This document shows positions 19,056-26,830 of a stretch of 64,000 nucleotides of DNA, piece by piece. Source of the DNA: Draconibacterium mangrovi_A (GTDB taxonomy: Bacteria > Bacteroidota > Bacteroidia > Bacteroidales > Prolixibacteraceae); NCBI RefSeq assembly GCF_037646455.1, contig NZ_JBBIXN010000006.1:1-64000 (forward strand), written 5' to 3'. Each line of letters starts with the position of its first letter. Position 1 is the first letter of the stretch. The translations under genes were made by a program, and so were the position numbers. The notes under the pieces were generated by a model, which saw only the letters and a program-made list of their open reading frames with translations, did no database searches and was not told the origin of the DNA.

Positions 19056-20012
19056 ATGAAAACTTTAAATAACAAAAATCAAAAAGTGAATTTGAAAAAT
19101 TGTGTACAATGGATAGTAGTATTCATGGTACTGATTTCAACAAATGTATATGCACAGCAGGAACCATCCTACACGCAATACATGTTCAATACGCAAACCG
19201 TTAACCCGGCCTACGCCGGATCGTGGGAAGCCATGGGATTTATGTTACTGGCACGCGAACAGTGGGTGGGCATCGACGGTGCTCCTTCGACCCAGACCTT
19301 TTCGTTCCAGAACCTGCATAAAAACGGTAAAACCGGTTATGGTCTGAACCTGATTAACGATAAATACGGTAAGGAAAAACGCTTTTCGGTATTTGGCGAT
19401 TATTCGCACATGGTACAGGTAACAGACAACGTAAAGCTTCGTATGGGACTTAAAGCCGGATTCTCGGCCTATTCGAATAACCTGAGCAATTACCAGGTAC
19501 TTACTCCTGACGATCCTTTTTTCCAGGGAGAAGTCGACTACAAATTCATGCCTAACTTTGGTATCGGATTGTTCCTGTACGACAAAGATTTCTATGCAGG
19601 GATTTCAATTCCGAAGATTGTGAACAATGAATTTGAGAACAACTACAACAACTACTCCAGCCAGGCCGAACTGCGCCACTATTACATCATGGGTGGATAT
19701 GTTTTTGATCTCTCGGAAAAAGTTAAATTTAAACCAACCATGTTAGGAAAAATGGTTAAAGGTGCTCCGGCACAATTCGATTTCTCGGCCAATTTCCTGA
19801 TTGCTGAAAAAGTGTGGTTGGGTGCGATGTACAGAACCGGCGATGCCTTTGGCTTCCTGGCTCAGTGGGTGATCAATAATAAATTACGGATTGGTTACTC
19901 AGTTGATTTTGCTTTTGGCGAGATTGGGGGTTATCAAAATGGGACACATGAAATCATGATTTCTTACGAGATCAGCAAAATTGCTGACGAGGTAATACAC
20001 AGATATTTCTGA
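19056..20012 (+). CDS. PorP/SprF family T9SS outer-membrane protein (copy 2)
   Basis: The protein has 318 residues, with an N-terminal signal peptide ending in VYAQQ, then EPSYTQYMFNTQTVNPAYAG, the family signature. It is clearly related over its full length to the protein at 9283-10230 (shared LRIGY, NGTHE and RYF ends). It starts 20 bases after the adhesin 2 stop codon and so is probably translated from the same mRNA. As for copy 1, the inferred role is partner of adhesin 2 in T9SS-dependent export or surface anchoring. The family assignment is secure; which adhesin each copy serves is inferred. Confidence 0.9.
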   Translation: MKTLNNKNQKVNLKNCVQWIVVFMVLISTNVYAQQEPSYTQYMFNTQTVNPAYAGSWEAMGFMLLAREQWVGIDGAPSTQTFSFQNLHKNGKTGYGLNLINDKYGKEKRFSVFGDYSHMVQVTDNVKLRMGLKAGFSAYSNNLSNYQVLTPDDPFFQGEVDYKFMPNFGIGLFLYDKDFYAGISIPKIVNNEFENNYNNYSSQAELRHYYIMGGYVFDLSEKVKFKPTMLGKMVKGAPAQFDFSANFLIAEKVWLGAMYRTGDAFGFLAQWVINNKLRIGYSVDFAFGEIGGYQNGTHEIMISYEISKIADEVIHRYF

Positions 20013-20035
20013 TAATAATATGATTGATGTTGTGG

Positions 20036-20251
20036 CTAAAACCCGAGATCGAGCCTTTGTTGCTGGTCTTCGGGTTTTTTCTTTTTGTGTTCTTCCACAA
20101 TGACATCGATTTCCATCAGGCAGCGGCCACACGAAGTTCCGGCCCGGGTATGTTCCTGTATCAACTCAATTGAATCGGCTCCTTTATCCAATACCTGCCG
20201 GATTTCTTTTTCTTCCACCAAATTACAAATACACACCAGTTTTCTCGCCAT
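20036..20251 (-). CDS. Small BFD-like [2Fe-2S] domain protein
   Basis: The protein has 71 residues. The cysteine pattern (CIC near residue 8, then TSCGRC near residue 41) is that of BFD-like [2Fe-2S] domains, as in bacterioferritin-associated ferredoxin and the BFD module of nitrite reductases. The C-terminus is a charged, lysine- and glutamine-rich tail. The family role is electron transfer or iron-sulfur handling; the partner here is unknown, and no bacterioferritin gene is in the window. Its start codon overlaps the stop of the upstream YjbQ-family gene by one base (TAATG), so translation is probably coupled. The 3' end is inside the terminator hairpin of the convergent PorP/SprF gene. Confidence 0.8.
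   Translation of the reverse strand: MARKLVCICNLVEEKEIRQVLDKGADSIELIQEHTRAGTSCGRCLMEIDVIVEEHKKKKPEDQQQRLDLGF
20037..20082 (+). terminator. Intrinsic terminator after the second PorP/SprF gene
   Basis: AAAACCCGAGA (from 20037) pairs with TCTTCGGGTTTT (to 20078) and a T-rich run follows. It overlaps the 3' coding end of the convergent minus-strand gene, whose stop is at 20036-20038; the A-rich left side may let it work in both directions. Confidence 0.7.
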
Positions 20252-20661
20252 TATGCCCTGGAATTAATGAGGGTAACTATAATTCGACGTTGTTCGCGCG
20301 GACCATCAAACTCGCACAGAAAAATGTTTTGCCAGGTTGAAAGTCCCATTTTTCCCTGCACAACAGGAATTGTTTCGCTGGGTCCCACAATACCTGCCTT
20401 TAAATGTGAATCGCCATTATTGTCCTGTGCATCGTGTTCCCAAATTCCAGATGGCACCAATTTTCGAAATAAAGAAACCACATCATTCTGCACTGAATTA
20501 TCCCAGTTTTCCTGGATCATTATTCCGGCAGTGGCTCCCTGAACATAAACATTAACCAATCCTGAATTGACTTCCGAACGTTGAACAATTTCGCGCACCT
20601 GCTCGGTAATATCAACTAAAACATCGTGTTCCTTTGTACTTACTCTAATAATTTCCTGCAT
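20251..20661 (-). CDS. YjbQ/UPF0047 family protein (secondary thiamine-phosphate synthase type)
   Basis: The protein has 136 residues, the normal family length. Diagnostic segments are GATAGIMIQEN, a His/Asp/Gly-rich stretch NNGDSHLKAGIVGPSET, GLSTWQNIFLCEFDGPR and a final R-R-I-I-V-T strand. Members of this family form compact trimers; some show weak thiamine-phosphate synthase activity, but the physiological role is not firmly known. It is the middle gene of a three-gene set with one-base TAATG overlaps on both sides, which argues for tightly coupled expression with the HD-domain protein and the BFD-like protein. Confidence 0.85.
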   Translation of the reverse strand: MQEIIRVSTKEHDVLVDITEQVREIVQRSEVNSGLVNVYVQGATAGIMIQENWDNSVQNDVVSLFRKLVPSGIWEHDAQDNNGDSHLKAGIVGPSETIPVVQGKMGLSTWQNIFLCEFDGPREQRRIIVTLINSRA

Positions 20662-21443
20662 TAATTCATTACTTTATTCTCTGCGTATACTTTTACAGAA
20701 CGGAAGATCTGGATCACTGTATCGCTTTTCGGCAGTGTTGCATAGATCTTTTCCATAAACCGGCTTTCCATAAGAAACTGAAAAGACGGTTTAAAGTTCA
20801 AGTCGTATACCCACGAAAGCTGCATTACTTTTATATCGAGCTGACTGGCAACCGATGCTTTGTCCACCAGATCGCCTGCCAGCACCTGTTTGGCCACTGC
20901 AGGTGTTACCACAGAACCGACAGGCATCTCCCAGGTAAGCGTATGATTTGGTACCGATCGGGGCTTGGTATAATTATCGGTGATTACCTTTAAAATATCA
21001 AGTTTGTCAGCATCGCGAAGCAGTTTTGCCAGTTCCAGACCATCTCCTGTTACATCACGCGAAATTTCTCGTTTGTTGTGACTGAAAATAGCTGCAAGAA
21101 CATCGGTTTGTTGTTGCTCCGATATATCACTTAAAAAATCATTTTCCCGAAGCACCTTAACCGAATATTCAGCATGATCTACGGATTTACTGTCGTTGAA
21201 GGTATTGAATTCAACCAACTGAGCGAAACGACCAATGTCGTGAAACAGCCCCGCACAAAAGGCCAGCGTTTGTTCGTCCTCCGATCGTCCGATTTTTTTT
21301 GCCAATGTTTTGCACAAATCGGCCACCCTTAATGAATGATCGTACTTAATTACAAAATTGTTCTGATGCTCCTGACTTAGTCCGGAAAACGACTCAAAAT
21401 AGTTCTTGAAATTCGACTGTGTCCGGTTAACCCTTTCCTCCAT
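20661..21443 (-). CDS. HD-domain phosphohydrolase
   Basis: The protein has 260 residues and no signal peptide, so it is cytoplasmic. Metal-binding HD-superfamily residues are visible: His36 in YDHSLRV, His68-Asp69 in LFHDIGR, His90 in VDHAEYS, and a later Asp in LLRDADKLDIL. HD proteins hydrolyse phosphate esters or nucleotides; the substrate here cannot be told from sequence. It is the first gene of the overlapping trio with the YjbQ-family and BFD-like genes. A TAGATTTG box lies about 22 bases upstream of its start. Confidence 0.8.
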   Translation of the reverse strand: MEERVNRTQSNFKNYFESFSGLSQEHQNNFVIKYDHSLRVADLCKTLAKKIGRSEDEQTLAFCAGLFHDIGRFAQLVEFNTFNDSKSVDHAEYSVKVLRENDFLSDISEQQQTDVLAAIFSHNKREISRDVTGDGLELAKLLRDADKLDILKVITDNYTKPRSVPNHTLTWEMPVGSVVTPAVAKQVLAGDLVDKASVASQLDIKVMQLSWVYDLNFKPSFQFLMESRFMEKIYATLPKSDTVIQIFRSVKVYAENKVMN

Positions 21444-21465
21444 TTATTCGCTTATAAATAATGCG

Positions 21466-21473
21466 CAAATCTA
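21466..21473 (-). promoter_or_regulatory. Candidate -7 box for the HD/YjbQ/BFD operon
   Basis: On the minus strand the sequence reads TAGATTTG, a perfect match to the Bacteroidota TAnnTTTG -7 element, 22 bases before the HD gene start. No clear -33 element is seen. Confidence 0.45.
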
Positions 21474-21610
21474 ATCCAATATGTATTGCTGCGATATAAC
21501 GCGTCGGGAAATTTATTAACACCTTAACATTTGACATGCATTTCATCGCTTATTTAGGGGCCTAACTTTAGCGATTCTGAATGAATGGAAAATAATGTTC
21601 AGGGATTGTG

Positions 21611-21627
21611 TAATTTTGCTATTTTTG
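21611..21627 (+). promoter_or_regulatory. Candidate tRNA promoter (-7 boxes)
   Basis: Two overlapping-range matches to TAnnTTTG, TAATTTTG (21611-21618) and TATTTTTG (21620-21627), lie 12-28 bases before the 5' end of the tRNA. Position and sequence fit a Bacteroidota promoter; no convincing -33 box is seen. Confidence 0.5.
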
Positions 21628-21638
21628 CAGCCGATAAA

Positions 21639-21710
21639 GGTCCCATAGTTCAATGGATAGAATACAAGATTCCGGTTCTTGCGATCTGGGTTCGAATCCC
21701 GGTGGGATCA
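21639..21710 (+). tRNA. tRNA-Arg (anticodon CCG)
   Basis: A full cloverleaf can be drawn. The acceptor GGTCCCA pairs with TGGGATC (21703-21709, one G-T pair), discriminator A. The anticodon stem is CAAGA/TCTTG with loop TTCCGGT, giving anticodon CCG (reads CGG, arginine). The T arm is CTGGG-TTCGAAT-CCCGG. The CCA end is not encoded. It sits alone between the housekeeping trio and the carbohydrate-degradation genes. Confidence 0.95.
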
Positions 21711-21735
21711 CTTTTAAAACACTTAGCACGCACTG

Positions 21736-21768
21736 AACGAACACAATACATGTGTTCGTTTTTTATTT
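21736..21768 (+). terminator. Intrinsic terminator after tRNA-Arg
   Basis: A perfect 10-bp stem, AACGAACACA (21736-21745) with TGTGTTCGTT (21751-21760), has a 5-base loop and is followed by TTTTATTTTG. It stands 26 bases after the tRNA. Confidence 0.85.
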
Positions 21769-21952
21769 TGCCAATCACTGGTCAACCACTGCACAGTCAA
21801 CTCCACATTTTCAGTTTTCCTTTTTATCTTTTTTCTTGAAAGAAAAATTTAGCTCCAATTCGAGTGCTGTATTGGACTTCAAGCGTAAAAGTAACTATCT
21901 ACTAAACAGACTATTGGTTTTAATTTTCTGTGATACTAACTAAAACACTAAT

Positions 21953-23536
21953 TTATTCCATCAGGTCAGCATCATAATCACTCTTGTTCACCCAATTAGT
22001 AGGCACTTCTTCACCTTGCATATAGCGGTTGTAATAGTTTCTGACTTCACCAAAATATTCATAATTATCGAAAACATCGCCATTGCCCAGTATCCTGGGA
22101 TCGCCTTGCTTCCTCAATTTTTCAATCATCTCTTCATTCATACTGACTTTAAGTTCAGAAAAAGCTTCTTCTGATGCAAGATTTTTCATACAAAACGGAT
22201 CCTCTTCAATGTTGTAAAGCTCTTCTGAAAGGCGTTTTCCAAAATTAAGTTGCCAGTACTCTAGTTGCCCTTTCATTCGGCGTGTATCAAGAATGTATGT
22301 CTTTGTTGGACTTCCATCGCAATTGAGATATCCGGTATCAGGATTTCCGGCCGGCCAACGTTCCGGTTTAAAATTGCGGATGTACAAATAATTATCCCGG
22401 ATTATTCCCCGAATGGGATAGCCCTGATCATTTGGTCGGCCTACATCATGTCGCTCCTTCCCTATGAGCACAAAATCACGTTCGGGATTAATACTTCCGC
22501 CATTTTCTGAATAAAAAATATCAGTAAGGCTATTCCCTGTAATTGGCTGCATTCCAACTTGCTCTGCTGTCAATCCTGTTAATTCAAGATAAGTAGGAAC
22601 AAAATCAATAAAATTCACAAAATCATCGACAACCCGACCCGGATTTTTTATGCCATCCGGCCAACTTATTGCCAGTGGCAAATGACTGGAATATTCGTAT
22701 TCCTGCCCTTTAATTCGAGGAAATGGCATTCCATTATCGGCGGTTACAATAACAATGGTATTATCAAGTTCTCCTATTTCCTCCAGTTTTTGTAGCATCC
22801 GGTTCAAATGTGCATCAAAATGCTCTATCTCAAAGGCATAATCCAGCATATCTGCCCTTACGGTATCTCCATCGGGCCAGAATGAAGGAATTTCATCGAT
22901 TTCGTCAATATTCTTGTTTCCCTTGTTTATTCCCGATTTAAACTCGTATTTCCTGTGTGGTTCGAAACAACCGTACCAAAAACAAAACGGTTTATCAGAA
23001 GGACGGGCAGCTAAAAATGCCTCAAAATTTGCCGCATAGTCATTGGTGGAAATGCCGGTGGTAATCGGGGGTGCTTTAAGTTCATCGAATTTGATTCCGG
23101 TAAGCTCCCTTTTTTTCCCATTTATTTGGCCCGGATTACCCGGAGCCCAGCCTTTCCCGACATTTCCAACGAAGTAGCCGTTCTCGCTAAGCACTTCAGT
23201 ATAAGTTTTAAATTTAGACGGGAAATTGGGTGAATGGTTACAAGCTTCCTCCAGTTGCCATGTGTTTCGCCCGGTTAGTATGCACGAACGGGATGGCGCA
23301 CATTTAGCATTGGGAGTGTAGGCCCGAGTAAACAGAATTCCATTTTGGGCCACACGATCAAATGCCGGAGTCTTGACCCATTCGCATCCGTAAGCACCAA
23401 AATGTTTCCAGGAAGCATCGTCAGCAATAGCGAAAAGAATATTGGGAGCTTGTTTTTCCACGGTTCCTTTACCTGGCTGACATCCACTCAAAATGATTAC
23501 AACCAGAATTGCCGGTATTGAAATGAATTGTTTCAT
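21953..23536 (-). CDS. Family S1 sulfatase, lipoprotein
   Basis: The protein has 527 residues. A lipoprotein signal ends at Cys19 (IILSGC). The formylglycine motif is Cys79 in CAPSRSCILTGR, and metal ligands Asp39-Asp40 sit in IADDASW. A second active-site segment reads TADNGMPFP. It removes sulfate esters (or N-sulfate) from glycans after post-translational conversion of Cys79. The DNGMPFP segment resembles N-sulfoglucosamine sulfohydrolase-type enzymes (S1_8-like), but the exact subfamily is not secure. It is the last gene of the minus-strand series from 31.7 kb down, 193 bases after the neighbouring sulfatase. Confidence 0.88.
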   Translation of the reverse strand: MKQFISIPAILVVIILSGCQPGKGTVEKQAPNILFAIADDASWKHFGAYGCEWVKTPAFDRVAQNGILFTRAYTPNAKCAPSRSCILTGRNTWQLEEACNHSPNFPSKFKTYTEVLSENGYFVGNVGKGWAPGNPGQINGKKRELTGIKFDELKAPPITTGISTNDYAANFEAFLAARPSDKPFCFWYGCFEPHRKYEFKSGINKGNKNIDEIDEIPSFWPDGDTVRADMLDYAFEIEHFDAHLNRMLQKLEEIGELDNTIVIVTADNGMPFPRIKGQEYEYSSHLPLAISWPDGIKNPGRVVDDFVNFIDFVPTYLELTGLTAEQVGMQPITGNSLTDIFYSENGGSINPERDFVLIGKERHDVGRPNDQGYPIRGIIRDNYLYIRNFKPERWPAGNPDTGYLNCDGSPTKTYILDTRRMKGQLEYWQLNFGKRLSEELYNIEEDPFCMKNLASEEAFSELKVSMNEEMIEKLRKQGDPRILGNGDVFDNYEYFGEVRNYYNRYMQGEEVPTNWVNKSDYDADLME

Positions 23537-23729
23537 ATTTGATTAGTGTTTTGTTCTCAATAACTCTATTTCTAAAATAGCTCTCGATCCAACATTAAGC
23601 TAAATTTCCTACTGAGCTTCTAATCCCTAAATTCGTATTAGATAGAAACAAGCAAAAGCTATTCATCTGTGCTTATTTATAAAGTACTTAATTCTATTCT
23701 TATATATTTTTTACCACCGACAGTTTTTT

Positions 23730-25136
23730 TTAGTTGCTTTGAAATTCAGGATTTAATGCTGTTGGTACCGGAGCCCCGGTTTCTTTTCTCCACCGTTCCA
23801 GCATTTCCAACAGCTCGTCCACTTTTTCGGGATTCGAGTTCGCCATGTTGTTTTTTTCCCCAATATCCTCTTTAAGGTTATATAATTCAATATCGTTATT
23901 TTCGAAATACTGGATCAACTTCCAGTCGCCATAACGAAGTGCTGATCCGGGACGAGTGCGAAATAATGGATCTTGAGTTGTCGTATCGTTTTTAACATAC
24001 GCTTGCAAATAAATGGGGAAATGCCAAAATAGCGGACGCTCTTCAATGGTTTCATTTTTTGTAAGAACAGGTAACAACGATTCTCCGTCCAGAATTTTAT
24101 CTTCTGGTTTCGAAATGCCGGCAACGGCCAAAATGGTAGGATAAAAGTCGAGATTCGTTACCGGGATTTCCGATTTTACTCCTTTTGGAATTTTCCCTTC
24201 CCAGCAAGCCACCATCGGTTCCCGAATTCCTCCTTCGTAGTATGATCCTTTGCCCGAACGCAATGGCCATTGTTTGGTAATTCCGTAGTGCCCGCCATTG
24301 TCAGAAGTAAACAGTATAAAAGTATTCTCTAACTTCCCCTGTTCTATGAATAGTGAAATAATTCTTCCAATTTGGGCGTCAACGTTTTCAACCATTGTAG
24401 CGTATTGAGCATTATTCTGCCCGTTCCACTCCGCTTTGTTTTCATACTTCTTAAGTAAATCTCTAACCGGCTGAATTGGTGTATGAACAGCATAAGGCGA
24501 GTAATACAGAAAAAAGGGTTCTTCCTGTACCGACGAGAGAAACCCGAGAGTTTCATCGGCAATAAGATTGGTTAAATAATAATCATTAGATGGAGGTGTT
24601 AGCGATGGAACACTTTTATAAGGCGGATAGTAACTTCCGGGGTTCCCGGTATGACTTCCTCCAATATTTACATCAAAACCACGTAATTCCGGATCATCAG
24701 TTAAATGCCATTTCCCGGCATGACAAGTGATGTATCCATGCTGTTTTAATATTTCAGGGATAAGCAGGTTATCATCAGGTATGTACTCGTTATTAGGTGT
24801 GGGAATCAGCTTGCGGTCTTTACTTTTTCCCCGGTCTGAATTACTTACCGTGTATATCTCATGACGTGGTGTCCACTGTCCACTCATTAAACAGGCCCTG
24901 CTGGGCGCACAATTCGAGGCACCGGCATATGCCTGGGTAAAAATCATTCCGTTTGCCGCAAGAGCATCAATATTGGGAGTTTCGTAGTATTCCGATCCCA
25001 TGAAACCAACATCGCGCCAGCCCATATCATCGATATTAATCAACAAAATATTCGGCCGTTCTACTTTATCCTTTATCGGCGTACACTGAATATTCAGAAC
25101 AAGAATGAATATAATGATTAAACTATAGTGTTTCAT
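23730..25136 (-). CDS. Family S1 sulfatase, probable lipoprotein
   Basis: The protein has 468 residues. The N-terminus is a signal ending at Cys18 (LNIQC, a weak lipobox). The formylglycine motif is Cys76 in CAPSRACLMSGQ, with metal-binding Asp36-Asp37 in NIDDMGW and a GKWHLTDD segment typical of arylsulfatase-like enzymes. FTSDNGGHYG supplies further active-site residues. The substrate is not determined; as part of this cluster it most likely removes sulfate from a plant or algal glycan. It differs clearly from the neighbouring sulfatase, so the two probably act at different positions. The 175-base gap upstream leaves room for its own promoter. Confidence 0.88.
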   Translation of the reverse strand: MKHYSLIIIFILVLNIQCTPIKDKVERPNILLINIDDMGWRDVGFMGSEYYETPNIDALAANGMIFTQAYAGASNCAPSRACLMSGQWTPRHEIYTVSNSDRGKSKDRKLIPTPNNEYIPDDNLLIPEILKQHGYITCHAGKWHLTDDPELRGFDVNIGGSHTGNPGSYYPPYKSVPSLTPPSNDYYLTNLIADETLGFLSSVQEEPFFLYYSPYAVHTPIQPVRDLLKKYENKAEWNGQNNAQYATMVENVDAQIGRIISLFIEQGKLENTFILFTSDNGGHYGITKQWPLRSGKGSYYEGGIREPMVACWEGKIPKGVKSEIPVTNLDFYPTILAVAGISKPEDKILDGESLLPVLTKNETIEERPLFWHFPIYLQAYVKNDTTTQDPLFRTRPGSALRYGDWKLIQYFENNDIELYNLKEDIGEKNNMANSNPEKVDELLEMLERWRKETGAPVPTALNPEFQSN

Positions 25137-25311
25137 AAATCTAATTTTCTGCCTGAATTAGATAACTAGTATGGACAATTTTGGAGCCGAATGTATAATC
25201 GACTCTGTTGCCTTAACAGGATAAATCTTCTAGCAATTCTCCATTTCACTTGTTCAGAATACTTCTGAAAACATAATTCAAACTATCCAGTTAGCTGTTA
25301 TCGCATTTAAA

Positions 25312-26745
25312 TTATGACAAAATCTCTTCCTTGCCTTCATTAATTAACTTCAGCACCAGTTCTCCAAACAAAGTGTTAGCCCATGCAAACCATGAACGTG
25401 TGAATTTTTCCGGATCATCTTTATGAAAAGTTTCGTGCATAAAACCGGTGTCAGCATCGGTATTACGCAGCGTTTTTATACACCACCTGATTTCCTCATC
25501 TTCATTGCTGGTCATGGCACGCATAATAATACTCATCGGCCAAACCATATCGTATCCAACATGCGGGCCACCAATTCCTTCAGCAGCTTTTCCCTTAAAG
25601 AAATACGGATTATCCTCGCTCCAAACCAGGTTCCTGGTATTTTGATAAATCTTATCGTTTTTGTCAAGAAGTCCCAAATAAGGTAAAGCCAGCAAACTGG
25701 GCACATTGGCATCGTCCATAAAAGTACGGTTGCCAAAACCATCCACCTCAAAAGCATAAACTTCCCCGTGTCGTGGATGCTCAACAATTCCGTACTTTTC
25801 GATGGCTTTATCTACCTCATCAGCAAGCACTTCGCATTCTTTTGCAAAGGTTTTGTCTCCTGTTACTTCTTTACTTATTTCAGCCATCTGGCGAAGTGAT
25901 ACCACTGCAAATAAGTTTGATGGAATCAGGAATCCGTAAGTGGTCGCATCATCCGAAGGACGGAAAGTTGAGTTAATTAATCCTACCGGTTTAAGCGGAC
26001 GACCGAAACCTCCGTTTGAAACGGTATCCAACTGACGGTCGGTTACCCGCAGAAATGAATATGGTCCCAATCCGTCCTTGCGTTGCTGTTCCTTGAAAGT
26101 CTTAACGATCAACTTAGCAGCTTTTTGCCAGTCGGCATCAAAAACAGAAGTATCGCCAGTCGTTTTCCAGTAATTATAGGCCAACCGAACGGTATAAGCC
26201 AGGGAATCGATTTCCCATTTTCGCTCGTGCAAACCGGGCTTCATGTCGGTATTGTCGCTCATCCAGTGCACTTCCTCTTCTTTGGTTTTGTTGAAGGCAT
26301 TGGCATAGCGATCGAGCAAAATACATTGCGTTTGCCTGTTCACGACTCCGGCCAGCAAAGTCTTCAGTTTTTCATCCTGGTTGGCCAGCGGCAAATATGG
26401 CCATACCTGAGCCGTTGAATCGCGCAACCACATCGCGTGAATATCGCCGGTAATTACAAAAGTGTCGGGCTTTCCATTCAACGTTCCGTGTTCCACTGTA
26501 GTATCCAGTGTATTGGGGAAACAGTTTTCGAACATCCAGGCCAGTTTCGGATCTTTAATCTTTGTTTTGGCACTGACAATTGCGTCTTCCACAGCCTTCG
26601 ATACAAAGTTACGCTCCCCTGAAGCCGGACGATTGCTAACGTAGTTTTTTCCAATCTTTGCTGCCCATACTGGTGAACTTCCGGCAATGCCAATTCCGGC
26701 CAATGTAACTGCTCCTGCTTTTATAAAATCTCTTCTGTTGCTCAT
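25312..26745 (-). CDS. GH125-family exo-alpha-1,6-mannosidase-like enzyme with Tat-type signal
   Basis: The protein has 477 residues from the ATG at 26745, chosen because it opens a twin-arginine signal, NRRDFIKAG, followed by a hydrophobic stretch and a PVWA cleavage site. An upstream in-frame ATG at 26778 would add 11 charged residues. The body has GH125 (DUF1237) signatures: TFVITGDIHAMWLRDSTAQ near the N-terminus, DDANVPSLLALPYLG in the middle and GIGGPHVGYDMVWPMS near the end. Characterised members remove alpha-1,6-linked mannose. A mannosidase is unexpected beside GH127 and GH43 enzymes, so another alpha-linked substrate is possible. It is the only evident Tat substrate in the window. 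Confidence 0.87.
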   Translation of the reverse strand: MSNRRDFIKAGAVTLAGIGIAGSSPVWAAKIGKNYVSNRPASGERNFVSKAVEDAIVSAKTKIKDPKLAWMFENCFPNTLDTTVEHGTLNGKPDTFVITGDIHAMWLRDSTAQVWPYLPLANQDEKLKTLLAGVVNRQTQCILLDRYANAFNKTKEEEVHWMSDNTDMKPGLHERKWEIDSLAYTVRLAYNYWKTTGDTSVFDADWQKAAKLIVKTFKEQQRKDGLGPYSFLRVTDRQLDTVSNGGFGRPLKPVGLINSTFRPSDDATTYGFLIPSNLFAVVSLRQMAEISKEVTGDKTFAKECEVLADEVDKAIEKYGIVEHPRHGEVYAFEVDGFGNRTFMDDANVPSLLALPYLGLLDKNDKIYQNTRNLVWSEDNPYFFKGKAAEGIGGPHVGYDMVWPMSIIMRAMTSNEDEEIRWCIKTLRNTDADTGFMHETFHKDDPEKFTRSWFAWANTLFGELVLKLINEGKEEILS

Positions 26746-26830
26746 ATCAGTTTCTTTATTTTGTTCAAGTCGACTCATATTTGCCCAAATTTAAAATGAA
26801 TTACGGGTAGTTTAGTTTTATGGTAATTCT

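Noticed and set aside
21823..21848. AT-only inverted repeat (TTTTTCTT/AAGAAAAA) downstream of the first minus-strand sulfatase
   Set aside because: It has a two-base loop and no GC pairs in the core; it is unlikely to form a stable terminator.
21711..21952. Short open frames after the tRNA
   Set aside because: They begin inside the tRNA or terminator, have skewed composition and no recognisable motif.
25253..25269. Small palindrome TTCAGAA-TAC-TTCTGAA between GH125 and sulfatase genes
   Set aside because: It has only 7 bp and no T run on either side; too weak to call a terminator or operator.
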